NCBI GenBank assembly: GCA_963920665.1
Contig: OY987271.1
Coordinates: 17,611,350 to 17,675,349 of the forward strand
Origin: Straminergon stramineum
Taxonomy: Eukaryota > Streptophyta > Bryopsida > Hypnales > Calliergonaceae
Direction of reading: 5' to 3'
Length of the DNA stretch: 64,000 bases
Shown here: one piece after another, positions 40,101 to 58,600 of the stretch
Position numbering within the stretch: the first letter of the stretch is position 1
Layout of the letters: each line of letters begins with the position of its first letter
The notes under the pieces: model-generated
What the model was told of the DNA's origin: nothing
The model's database searches: none
What the model saw: only the letters and a program-made list of their open reading frames with translations
Translations under genes and position numbers: made by a program

Positions 40101-41441
40101 ATGGGATTACTAATTGAACGTCGAGTGTCATAAATGAGAGGCAAAGAAGATGTACGTCTTGTATCAGCTAAATTATCATTTTGTCTAATAATTTCCATTA
40201 AATATCATGTCAGTATAATTATATTCATTTATTATTAATACATTGTAATCTTTAATACATTTCAATTGTTTCTTCAATTTTTGGTACTTTCATTGATCTA
40301 TTTTATTGCCAATAGTTATTTTTATTCTAATCATTTTCAATTTTTATATATTGCAAAAATTTAAATATACATAAATATACACCATAATGTATAGAAGTAA
40401 AAGTATACATACAACAAGGTTGAAGAAGTAGAATTTGAATTTAAAGGTGTCATTGTTCTTGAGGGAGATATTTTTGCCAATAAAGAATCATTGATTTGTT
40501 TGATCAAACCACCCAAATTGCTAAATTGTTGTGCATAGTTTCCAGTGAGCTCACCTTCTTTTGCAAAATCATTTGCTCTATTCTTCAAAAAAATTTAAAG
40601 TTTTTCATGTTACTAAAGATCTATTTGATTACAATTGCAAAACAAATAACTTTTAAAGCATTGATGATAGAATTTTTTGAAGCATTGATGATAGAATTTC
40701 TTGAAGCTTTGATGATAGAATTTCTTAAAGCATCACTAACCTAATTTTCAAGTGATGTAAGGCTTCAGAGTTAGTTGTGGCAACATCAATCATAAGAGAA
40801 TCCGCCATGACAACAAGTTTGAGAGTGATTGACTTGCATAAGTCAGATTGGTCAACTCCACTATAACGAAAGGCATACGCCCCTTCTAATGTGTTCCATC
40901 CTTCAAATCCTATCTCCAGTTCTTCTATTCCATCTACTATAATTTCAAGAAAACAATCAAATCTTACAAACTATTTAGTAATTTCCATGTTAAATTTAGA
41001 AATGAAATTAAACTTCTTTTAGAAAGCAATATGAATTGGAAATTTAATGAAAGATCTTCTAAATTTTCACATATTAGATTTAATTTTTAATAAAAAAATT
41101 ATTTATTCTTTTATATTTTCAAAAGTGTGCTTTCAAATCTTCACTTGGTTGAAAAAATACCTATGTTACTCTATAATTCCTAAGAACCATAGTGTGACAA
41201 AGAATAGATTAGAAATATTTATATAAGTGGGCCAATTTGATATTGCACTTCACATCTTTGTGGAATCAAAGAATCTAATCATACCATGTACACTAGCATT
41301 GGCATTTGCTCCTACAGCAACAAGGGAGTATCCAATTGCAAGAAAAGTTGCATGAATAGCAAATGCCACCCTTTCCATTGCAGTATGTAATGTTGGTCGA
41401 GATGCCCTAATTACACCTAAAACAGCCCCTATAGTTGCCAT
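37114..41441 (-). CDS. PI31-like proteasome regulator (PTRE1 type)
   Basis: Seven small exons on the minus strand keep phase throughout and encode 253 aa: 41441-41285, 40936-40741, 40577-40413, 40184-40101, 39663-39586, 37493-37449, 37150-37114 (TAA). The N-terminal FP domain is recognisable: MATIGAVLGVIRASRPTLHT, then VAFAIHATFLAIGYSLVAVG, GFEGWN, AYAFRY, and NYAQQFSNLGGLIKQINDSLL. The C-terminal tail is Gly/Pro-rich as in PI31 proteins (GGGGIFAPR, RYDPIRPPG) and ends RHPDLEHF. Plant PTRE1 binds the 20S proteasome and promotes its activity; the protein is cytosolic or nuclear. Introns are AT-rich and one is about 2.1 kb, so no long open frame reveals the gene. Acceptors for exons 2 and 3 (TTATAG, GAATAG) are non-ideal but give the family sequence. 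The tail lacks the HbYX ending that I recall for animal PI31. Confidence 0.87.
40656..40727. repeat. Three 24-bp tandem units in a PI31-like intron
   Basis: AAGCATTGATGATAGAATTT plus four bases is repeated at 40656, 40680 and 40704 with one or two changes. It lies in the intron between exons 2 and 3. It is a simple minisatellite. Confidence 0.9.
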
Positions 41442-44400
41442 TTTTTATTCTTCAAATACAAATCTTTGATCAATGCAAAATGAATTTTTCACCAAATGAT
41501 TTGCAAAGTCATGTCATTTCCATATTCAATTTGATACATTTCAAGCACATCACCTCCTCTGGAGATTTGCATGGCTTACAATAATGGTTACGATGAATTT
41601 TTTTCAAAGTTGTAAAGAGTCATGGATCTAAAAACCCATCTATATGTTAGACTTGATTTTGATACATTTGACACAATTAGAATCTCCTTCATGAAAATGA
41701 TTTAAGAAAAAATATGCATTGAAGTAATTTAAGATAAAGTTTGTTTGAAAGTGATATATCAAAACAAGAAAGGATTCTATATGAAATTTAGATTTTATCT
41801 CTATCTATATACGCAATTTTAACATAAGATTCAATGTAGATTTTGAAAATAGAATAGATTTGTTTATATAATCATTGTTGGCATCTCTATTATCTCATAA
41901 AAATATAAAGCAACTTCATAATCTAGAGAAAAAATTGAACCTTCAAAAAACCTAAATCTCTCATTCTTTTTAAATCTATGAAACAAGGTTTGAATCTACA
42001 AAAAATCCTTACTTAACTTATGAAAAACCTTTGGGATCTTTGAAACATCTATAATTAATCTATAACTAAAACAATAGAAATCATACATCAAATGTAAGGA
42101 TTACAACTTAGATTTAGACATAGAGTACATTAGACAAGCAAGATTAAATTGATAAATGACTTCTTAGAACAAAACAATGTCAAATACAAATCTGAGAAAC
42201 AAAAAAGTCTAGGAAATATACTATCTTTGAAGATGTGTGTAGTATATAGGTTTACCTTTTGACAACACAAAATATCCAACCAATAAAGACAACCACAAAT
42301 AAATTCAACAAAAAGGAATAAGACAAGATGATTCCAAAAAATTAATTGTGATTTCATCAGTGAAGTAGTAAACACTACCAACATAATGAATTTTGAGCCC
42401 TAAATCTACCTAAAATTGACCAACAATGAAAACTTTAGGCATGTAGAAAACTAGAAATACATCTACCATCCAAAGTCTTTAATTTAGTTTGACAAGTGAC
42501 ATTTCTAGAATTAATAAGAATCCATTGCAATAAAGACTTGGGGCAAGTACCCTAATTTGCAAGTTCAAAATTGTCAATTAAGTGGTGAACTTAGTGAAAA
42601 CAAGGCAGAAGAAATGAAATACACATTGAGAGATGATAGAAAAGGAGAGATCCTAAATAGAGTTGTAATTTAAAATACAAATACAAAAGTGCCTAGAAGT
42701 TAGAGATTGTAATAAGCAAGAGGCCAATAATGATTCAAACAACAAAACTTTTGTGTATCCCTTTAAAATCCCTTATTTCAGAGGAATTTTTTAAGAATGT
42801 TATTTTAATGAAGATTCTTCAATAATTGGGAATTATATATAATTTGAATTTGTGAAATTGTTATGGCAGTGTCTTAGAACGATTTTGGATCACTTTATGA
42901 AGTCATCATTTTGGATAGAAATTTGGCACATATATGTCCAACTTCATGCTATTCAACATTTTCAAATTGCACAAGCACTTCTTATAGTAAAGGTTTTTGT
43001 TTTGAATCACTCAATTTTTTTTGATAGTACATGCAAATCCAAAACAAAATTTTATACCTTCTTTGGTCACTATAATCTCAACAAATATGCAAAATTATAG
43101 TTTGAAATCTTAGAGTCATATACAAGAATAAATGTAACACAATATTTAATGGTCAAATGAACAAAAAGTGATTTTAGTTGTATTGTATAATTTATTTTAT
43201 CATAAAACTCAACACAAAAAAATAAAAAACACATAGATATGGTTGCCCACACATATAAATGACAACCCACATTCTTCTTCTAGAAGAAATGTCTCATCCC
43301 TTATTAGTCTCATTCTTATTAGAATAAGGCCACACTTTTGGAATCTTAGGCCAACCAAAACACCCACAACCACTTCTTCATTGTTGTGCACCATTTAATC
43401 GGTCACATTACAAGGAGAGCACATTTAATGATTGGATATTATGACTCTATTTGGGTATGAAATGCAATTTTCACATACTGATCTTTAGTGAAAAAGAATA
43501 TTCTCTAATATGTAGTAGTTCCAAACAAATGAATAGTAGTTATATGGTGGATTTTTATGTTCCCAATGGCAAATTTTCAAAGCAATTTGAGAACTCCTTT
43601 GGAATTCCGATGACATTTTGAAATTTGTGATTGTTTAGTCATCTTTCCTTTTTGGTGGCAATCATAAGCACTTCTAAAGAATATAGTCCTTCACTTCTAG
43701 TGGTAATGTAAGTCAAATCAATTTAATTATGACTAAGTGTCACCATCTACAACTTCAAGGTTGATTACACTCATTCATATTTTAGCGGGATATAGTCACT
43801 ACCACTTGTCTTTATTTTTGGCTTGTATTGCCATATTTATACTATCTACAATCATATAACTAGGGCAACCTCAATGATTCATAATTCTCACTACCATGAA
43901 GGTTGGATTGCCTATTCCCAACCAAAGATCCATATTCAAGCTATAGGGTGCAACTATTTCCAACCAAGGTTGGAATGGATTTCCAATTGAAGCTTGGAAT
44001 GCTTTTTTCTCCTTTTCAAGGTTGGCTCTAATAAGGTCATGATACATGTCCCAAAGTGCATAGGAAGTAGTGAGCAAGAAAGTAGGAAGTAGTGACCAGG
44101 AAAAGTAGTTCTTGAATGATTGGAATTAGAAATATTTGGCCATTGGCTATGAGTTTAGAGCACTTTTTGGCTCCCAAAATTCATAGGTATTTCAATTTTG
44201 GAAATAAAATTAAAAAAAATTTGCAATCCCCATTTCTAATCTTTCTACATGGAAAAAATTTGCATAGCTTCATACTACTCATGATGTGTAGCAAAATCAC
44301 TCAAGTGATTGGCTATGGGTGGTTCTACCTTAGTCATATCCAAAGGTAGGTACTTTGTATATGGCAAAGGAAAATTTGAACACCATCAGGATGGAGTCAT

Positions 44401-45060
44401 ATACAAAGTAATTGTCATTGTTTACAATTACTTTGATGCATAAAACCAGGTTCATCATGCATTGTCTTTTCATAACTAAGGAGTGATATCATGATGTTCA
44501 ATTCAGTAGTCACAAACATTAGCTTTACAGAAAATTTTTACTTCAAATTTTGAAACGGACAAAAGTTTAACCTAATCTTTGGATTTGGCTTGGAAAACCT
44601 ACAATTTACTACTGAACTCATAATTGACAAGTGGCGACATATTTGCATGAAATGAACTTAAAACAAAACAAAGAAAGGTTGAGAATTACAGAACAAGTTA
44701 TGACTCTTTAAGAAGCAAATACGAAGTATAATTTTTTGTAAGTTTGAGTGGTATTTGCTCAAACCGTCGCGTTTTTGTTTTTTTTGAAATACATGGACAA
44801 TTTCCATTGATAAAGGAACCCGTCACGGTTTGAACATATTCGAGGTCAAAATTGTCTCCAATGTCGACATTTTTATTAATATTTTGTACTTTCGGGGGTC
44901 AGGTCAGAAGAGGAGAGAAACCGGGTTGAATCGTCGGCAGCTGTATAGTCATTCCTACTCAAAATTGCTGCGTCTCGGATTCTCTTGAAAGTAATTGAAG
45001 GCCAGATATGCAAACTCACGCATTTCGGATCCTATTATTGAAAGTTCAAAATTGTCATGT
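41442..45060. other. AT-rich intergenic DNA between PI31-like and CDC48C genes
   Basis: No further gene is supported. The left end should hold the PI31-like promoter. A minus-strand frame at 44077-43871 (68 codons) lies in a stretch of repeated TTGGAATG/TTTCCAA words and is not called. The last 300 bases are GC-richer and are probably the 3' untranslated region of CDC48C. The word GGACAATTTCCATTGAT at 44795-44811 recurs at 51998-52014, on the far side of that gene. Confidence 0.55.
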
Positions 45061-51074
<6,014 letters not shown>

Positions 51075-51167
51075 TCCAGTGTCGCTTTCCTCAATTCTCA
51101 CTTCGATGCATTGACAACCCGTGTCGCCAATGCCAACTGCATCACAATGTGCAAGTAACGCCACCAC

Positions 51168-51700
51168 ATTCTAATCATACGAACCAAAGTTCGACTTGTG
51201 CTCACCAGAAGATTAATCAAATGTGGTACTGCTCTTCAAAAACAAAATAATAAACCCCTAATTCCAGACACGAAAACCTCAAAAGCCCGCACGAAATCAA
51301 GTCGCCGAAAGGAATTACGAACCTTGAGATTCTAATCATACACACGAAGATTTGAGCGCACCAGGATGATCCAATGTGGACCAGCTCTTAAGAAATTTTG
51401 TCAAACTCGAGAGATTATACAAAATTTTAAACCCCTAATTCAAGACAAGAAAACCTCAAAGCTTGCACAAAATCAAGTCACCGAAAGGAACTACAAACCT
51501 TGAAATTCTAATCATACACACGAAGTTCGGTTAGCGTGCCCCAGAAAATTGATCAAATGTGGAGCTGCTCTTCACTCCACGTCCTCGAGAAAATTTACAG
51601 CAGTCTTCAGTGATTGCACGAAATTTCAAAGCCCTAATGCTCGACACCAAAACCTCGAAGCTTGCACAATCGAACCAATAAAAGAACTGCAGACCTTGGA
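51168..51700. repeat. Three-copy tandem repeat upstream of CDC48C
   Basis: Three diverged units begin ATTCTAATCATAC at 51168, 51329 and 51505 (steps of 161 and 176 bases). They share a GAT(C/T)(A/C)AA(A)TGTGG core, an AAACCCCTAAT-like segment, and CGAAAGGAA(C/T)TAC(G/A)AACCTTGA at the end. They lie 5' of the CDC48C start codon, in the promoter or untranslated leader. The third unit is the most changed. Confidence 0.85.
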
Positions 51701-54700
51701 AACAAGAATCCCGGTTGCGAGAGACAACACGGAACTCAAGATTTCAAGGTTTCAAGGTTTAGGGTTTAAGACTTGCATATATGACAGCCAAGGTTGTTAC
51801 GCTAGGTTGTTAACTAATTTTGTTACCGGTAACTTACATAACATTCCGAGTAGCCTTCATGCCCACTGCTTTTTCCCAAATAGAATGATGTGGAATATTT
51901 CACATCTCATTAGCACTTATGGGGGCACGTGGCATTAACCATTAACCCCGAGATGCCCAAGGCACCAAATTTTATTTTATTTTTTCTTGAAACAGGTGGA
52001 CAATTTCCATTGATTAGGAAAATAGTACACAGAACTAGAGGACAAGGTCCAAGGCACCCAATTTTGGTGTTGGCAATATTTTGAAGTAAGATAAAACCTA
52101 AAGCAAGTTGCTATTTTTAGTAGTTTATATTTTTGTAAAATTCTTTTTGAAGTCAAGTTTCACCATCAAATATCCAATTTTGAAAATGATTGATTATGAT
52201 TTTTCTATTCAAGATTTTGGGCAAGGGTATCCATTGCAATCTTGACTTTCCACAGTGTTGGGGACTCTTCGAAATGAGCCTAAAGAAAATACACTATATC
52301 TTGGAGGAAAAATGACATTTTAAATTCATTGAAAAAAATTGTAGAGTAGATTTTCAAAAGCCATAAAATGATTGGGGTTATGCATGTTAGGCCCTTTTGC
52401 TTCATATTTTTTTTGGTGACCAACTTTTTAGATTTGACATGCGAAAAGAGGACTAGATCAAAAGACTTCACTTTTGCAGGTTTAATATCCTTGTGATCAA
52501 ACATTATAATATTTCAATCCATAAGTGATATTGTTGTGTTTTCTTTCCTATGTGATCCTTAACATGTCTAGTTTGAATTTGTATAGTTGCAAATTTCAAA
52601 AATTAATACAATTTTTTGTCCAATGGATGACAAAGAATTTTCCTCTATAGGACAAAAGTGCAATTATTTGTCTTTGAAACTTTGTGCAAAAAGAAGAGAT
52701 GTTGCATAGTATTTTGACCTTCAATGAGTATTTTTGAGTTTTTTAAGGTAGATGATGTCACATATTTCCAAAAGGGATGATTTCCACAATCACCAGTCAC
52801 TTTTCACCAACCCAACATTTAAAGGTTGAGAAGGAGAGTAGTGAATTTTTTTTGCAAAAGTCAGTAAAAAACAATAATTATAAGCAATAATAAAAAAAAA
52901 TAGTTAGTAAAAAAAGCTATAATTAAAAGCAATCAATACTGCTAAATGAAAACTCATAGAGAGGCCTCAAGACAACCTCTTTGAAGGCTATAGAATGTAA
53001 TGTAGTTGAAGGCTTACTTGTTACCACTCACAAAATAAGAAACAACAAAAAAGAGACCTTTTGGTTTACCTTTGAACATTTTATATTGACCTTTAGATTT
53101 AGCTCATTGTAGATTAACCCTTGAGCGCCCAACGCAAATTCCAAAAACAAGCTACAAATAGCCACTCAAGTTGATCCTATCGATTAAAAAATAAGATCTA
53201 AGAGACATGACCGTTGAGATTGCAAGAGAGGTAGAGAGGGCATCTTTGGAGGAAATTTATAGAAGTTTTCACCGTACAACCTAGAATATTATAATGGTCA
53301 AACCTCTCATAGTAGGAGGCCAGATTCAAGGTACTGGAGCATTTAGGGGTTGATAAACAAAAACTCCATTATAAACCTTTAGTTGATTAAGGGTAGGACC
53401 TAGTATGAACATGCCTTTAACCCTAGAACAATGTTAAGGACTGAAATTGTCCAATGAATGACAAAGGATATTTCTGTAGTAGACAAAGAAGCAATTCTTC
53501 ATCTACTATTTTTATGGTGGGAGGTGGGGGCATGCAGAGTCTTCTTAGGCAAGAGTCATCCCTCATTGAAGGCCTTTCTTTTTTCAGAAGTGCAAAGTTT
53601 CAATTATAGTAGAAACCAAGAGCCCCCCCACATCATTCTAGGGTTCATTCATGACAACTTGAAAACAAGTTGGAATTATTCCTCTTAACTAAGGATGTCC
53701 TCTATCAAAAACCTTTAACCATAAACTTAAGGTTGATGGGGCCTAGGTTGAGAATTAATTCCATAACCCAATGCATATATTAGTTCTATTGGGATCTTTA
53801 CAATTTCATCATTTTTTTTCTCAAAGCCAAAACTCAAATTAACTTTAAAAAGTTTGATGCATAGCATGCTCAATTTGCACTAGTTTTGCATTAGAATTCC
53901 TTTTATTTGCACTAAAATCTATACTATCATATTTCTTCTTTTTTCCACAATAATTCATGACCTTCAACAAAAACTTCAAGATGAATTTGACCTCACAATT
54001 TGTATAAAATAAACATTGAAAAAAAGAATAAAATGTGTACTTTTTTTACACCTTAAAATTGAATGTAAGATTTTGACCTTCAAAATTGAATATAAAAATT
54101 CGAAAATTACTAAAATAGCATGAATTTAAAAATTACAATTCTACATACTAAGACATCATATACCAATATTAGAAAAGAGTTTGTTTTTTAACAAAATATA
54201 TAGTATAAATATCACTTGTATTGACTCTTCAAAGTCAATTGGAGAATCACAAATTGACTACGATGGATGCCAAACACTTATTGGTTGGAGTTCCTCTCTC
54301 TTTAACTACTAAAGTTCAAAATACTCTTTGGCAAAGTAAGGCTAAAATCTTCATTATTTCTTATTTTTGTATGAATAAAACAACAAGATCTTTTTTTTAA
54401 CTTGTTCAAGGATATGTTCCCAAAATTTCAGAGTGCAAATCCCTAATAATTGCAAGATTATATTGCTTAATCTTCAAAAACTAGTTTTTTCTAGCCCTTC
54501 CTAAAGATGAAGTTTTGTCTTTCAATATTTTTTGAAAAAAACATGTGTGTCACATGACTTCTGCAAATTAAACTACATAATGGAAATGGATTGAAAACAA
54601 GTGAAATTTTTTAAAGAGAAAATAATCTCATATTCATCTTAAAATAAATTACTAAGTAGAAGGTTTGTAACTGATGAAAGATAAATCCTAAATCACTAAT

Positions 54701-55664
54701 AATTTTGGAATGCAATTAAAATTTGTCAATCCCAATGGTGAAAATGTTGGAGTAAGCAATACATATCCATTTTTTATTTTATTTTTCATTTGAATTTTTT
54801 ATAAATGGATTCAAAAAGTGACTTGTAACATAAAACTATGATATTTTTTCCATCATTCTCCATAAAATAAAATTCCTCATAACCTTGATCTCATCAATTC
54901 AAATAGGATTTATAGAACATAATCTTTTGGGCCTAGGTATTAGTCGGTTTAATTAAATGAATTTTTTTAAATGCATATTTTTAACTTCCCACTTTGACAT
55001 TAATTTCACATAAGTCCTTATAACTTTGGCATTATTTATTGAAATGATGTGGATAAAGCTTCCCATGTAGAGCATGATGATAAGGAGATATCTTAAAAAT
55101 TTCACACAAAAATTTCAAAATTTGAAGTCCAAAGGGCCTCCTAAGTTCTCAAAAAGCTGAAAGTGGGCTTCTATATACTAAGTACTTTAAAGGTTAATTC
55201 TGTGCACATGATCTGTGAGTCATTGTATTACAAATTTTATTACATAATCAATAAACTTCTTCTTCTAAGTCACACTTTATAACACATCTTCATAATTTAA
55301 CAAAGTGAACTTCCTCAAGGACCTTCAGGGGTTGGGGGATGTAAGTGAATTGGATGAGAATCATTCATCCAGAGGAAATCAACAAACGAGACCATCCGTT
55401 ATCTTCATCCATCAGTATGGATAGTGATTCCAAAATGGCTTGCGGTAAATTTAGGGCTCACTTCTTCCAGTTGAGCAAATTAGGGTTTTGGCAATTGCAG
55501 AGAGAGTGCATGGCTATGACGTTCCGAGCTCCGGTGGCGCCTGCAGGCTTGCGGTGCTCGAGGGTTGTGCGAATGGAGTGTTCTGGAGGCTAATTTCAAA
55601 ATGGAGCCAAAGTGAGAATTTTTTCCCTTGTAGCAGACTTGGATTTTCAGGTCTCGCGGAGGCG
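51701..55664. other. Intergenic DNA between CDC48C and SCY2 genes
   Basis: Two divergently transcribed genes flank this stretch. It is mostly AT-rich and holds a clear dispersed-repeat copy (52621-52800) and a poorer one starting near 53450. No gene is supported. A telomere-like word lies near 51759. The last 300 bases are GC-richer and likely hold the SCY2 promoter and leader. A GTAAGT at 55342 and an acceptor TTTTCAG at 55650 could border a leader intron. Confidence 0.5.
52621..52800. repeat. Dispersed repeat, copy 2
   Basis: The same family as 22131-22330 and 61636-61830. It begins CAATGGATGACAAAGAA, continues with GACAAAAGTGCAATTATT and ends with a GATTTCCACAATCACC segment. It is AT-richer than copy 1. 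Confidence 0.7.
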
Positions 55665-58600
55665 ATGGCAATTTCCGTCGGCCCTACGCTTTGTGTGGCC
55701 GCAATGGGAGTCGCAAATGCGCAAGCGAAATTCGTTTCCTCCCCCTGCAATATCAAGCTTGTAAATTTTGGTCGAGGGAATTTGACGAGGTTACGTAGAT
55801 TCCAGGGGCATTCGGGTTTGCGAGGGTTTGCCAGAATTGTAGTTGGAAGGAGCATTAATGGACTATCCGGTAGAGAACGTGTTGGCAGACTCAGTGTTCG
55901 AGCTTCAAGAAGCGAGGATGAGAGGGATTTGAGGTTTGCGCAGCAGGTTCGGGAGCGCAGTGATTCCGAAGGTGAAGAGGAGCGAATTGGAGAAGCATCT
56001 GTTTCCGCGACGTCTGTTTCTGCTTTGCAGGAAGAGCGTTTTGTTGTGCCAGAGGTAGGCTCTCGGAAACGATTTCGAAACCGGTTTCTGGGACTGGTGA
56101 AGCTGCGAACGAACATCGCCGAGGCTGCAGAAGGGATTTTCAAGAGTGAAATTCGGAGGCGCGTCTTTGTGACGATAGTGCTTCTCATGGCCAGCCGTGC
56201 AGGATATTTCGTCCCTTTGCCTGGATTTGATCGACGGTCTATGCCTGGAGACTATTTGGGCTTCGTGTCTGGAGCTGTAGGTACGAGCCTTGCGAAATCT
56301 TCGCTCATTTTCTGAAATCTTCAGCGCGTTTCTTAGCGACAAGTTAATCGTACTCTTGGATTGAACCTCATACTATTTGCGTCACTTTAAGCATTTTAAC
56401 GATTAGGTCGTGGTGTGTTTTCATTGGGATGTCACTGAATTGAGACCTCTGAAGATATTACTTTGGGTACGGGAGGCGATCTCTCTTGGGGCCAAATTTA
56501 TATCACTTTGTATGTATTTCTTGTGCAATTATTCGGAGCGGCAGGTTGTAGATCACTACTGTATCTACAGTAGACAACCCCATGTCCACGCATAGACAAT
56601 TAGCTAAGTCATGCTTTCACCCAACTTGCTAATTGGAGGCTTATTGAAAGAGATGAGTGTCTGCTGGTAATAGGGGTCAGTGTCGGAGACGGAATCTGGT
56701 CCCTAACGGTTTCAGTATCCTCTACCTTATCTCCTATTGGCAACAATGTCCATTCCTGTTACCTTGTAGCAAAGGGTTTATGCAAATTGTGCATCATAAG
56801 GTAAGGTGTAGCCTATTCTATTCTAGATTCTTGAACTATTTTAGCATATTCATAGTTGAGTGAGTACAATAAGCAACCTCAATGTCTACATGAAGCGCCA
56901 CTTTGTTTGGAATAGAAGGAAATTTAAGGAATTTCTATGGGACCCTAACCCTTTTAGGCTCCTCTACCTTCTACCTTACATATAATCCTTTTTAGAAAGA
57001 GAACTTCTAGATAAAGTTTCCCACTGGCACCCTAATCAATCTTTAGTGGGTGCTTTGTGAATACAGAGGAGCTTGGAGATGCTGTTTCAGAATTGAAGCT
57101 GTCAGTGTTTCAACTGGGTATCAGTCCCTACATTCTTTCGTCAATTGTCATGCAGGTCTGCAACCTTCTGAAAAGAGTAAATCTATGCTATTACTGTCAA
57201 GGCACTATTAGCAAACCCCTATTAGAATCAACTTTCTTGGATGGTTCAATAGTTTAAGACTTTGATGATGCGTTAAGAATTTGAGACCTCTGGCTTTTGT
57301 GCATAGGTGTCTTGTCACCTAGTTCCAGCGCTCGTGAAGCTTCGCAAGGAAGGTATCGATGGGAACGAGAAAATCAAGAAATACACGTTTGTATCTTACC
57401 CATTCTCTCTTGTTTCTTTCACGTCTGCGCAGTAGAAAGATCCCAGCTAAAGACTTTAGCGTGCTTGGAGCTTGCCCCTTATCGCTCATGCTCAAAAATA
57501 GAAATTTCACTGTAGACGTTAATAGTCGATTATAGTAACTTTCAAAACATTTTTCTATTGTTAATCAATTTTAGGTTTGATTTCTTCATTCTATTGATAC
57601 TTTTCATCACCTGTCTTGAAGTTTGCTAAATTATTCATTTCTACTCCTAAAGATATTGGAGCCGACACTTTTGGCCATTTAGGGACATAGGAGTGAACTC
57701 TTCTGTCCCCTCTGTTTACAATCCGAGTTTTGATAATATTCTCGGTTCAATTTAATGGCCAGCTTTTGAAAAGACCTTTGAATCAGTTGAGTGACGTGGG
57801 CAGTTTCTTTCGACAACTGATAGGGATTCTTGTGTTGGTACAGCTGGTGGCTAGCTTTCGGAGTTGCAGTTGTGGAATCATTGGGAATAGCTATACATTC
57901 CATTCCCTATTCAGTTTATGCTGCTGAAAGCAGGTATTGTGTGATTTCTCTGATTCTGGCTTCTACAAGTTCGAACATTGTCATTCTAGACTGGATGGGT
58001 ACTGTGCCTAGTTGTCTCGGTGAACTTCTTTAAGTAGTGCGTTGCAATTTGTCCTTTGATATTGAGTCCGACGTGTGGATTGACTGTTCAGGTTTAGTTA
58101 TCTCGTTGTGACTGCTGGTCTTCTTACCCTTGGTGCTGTGACATTAAATTGGATATGCGACAAAATAACGGAAGCTGGATTTGGTAAGTCTTTGTTAATC
58201 TTTGAGATTATAGTTTTGACCTGCGGATCGAGCAGACTAAGTGACATGTCAGTTTCTGGCTTTTCTGTTACTGCAATCGTTTTCAAGCATTTTGTGATTC
58301 AGCACCTGACATCGTGGCTGTTTCTGTGCTTCAGGTCAAGGATCCTCACTAATTATTTGCATTGGCATACTGAAGGGGTATTCAGAGACTCTGCTTAAGA
58401 TGCTAATGAATCTCCAACGTAGGTTCTCGCTCACATATGATCTATAGGTTTCACCAGTTTAGAAGGCAATGTATTGTTTTTTGAAATCGAGCAAGTTTAA
58501 GTTGGAATTTTACTGTACATGGGTTACTCCTTACACTCGATTGCTTTGTTATGATGATGTTTTTATGATATTTTTGAGTCTGGTCTCTGAGTCACGATTT

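Noticed and set aside
55514..56342. Minus-strand frames of 224 and 145 codons opposite SCY2 exon 1
   Set aside because: They are antisense shadows of a GC-rich exon whose plus-strand reading continues through twelve in-phase exons.
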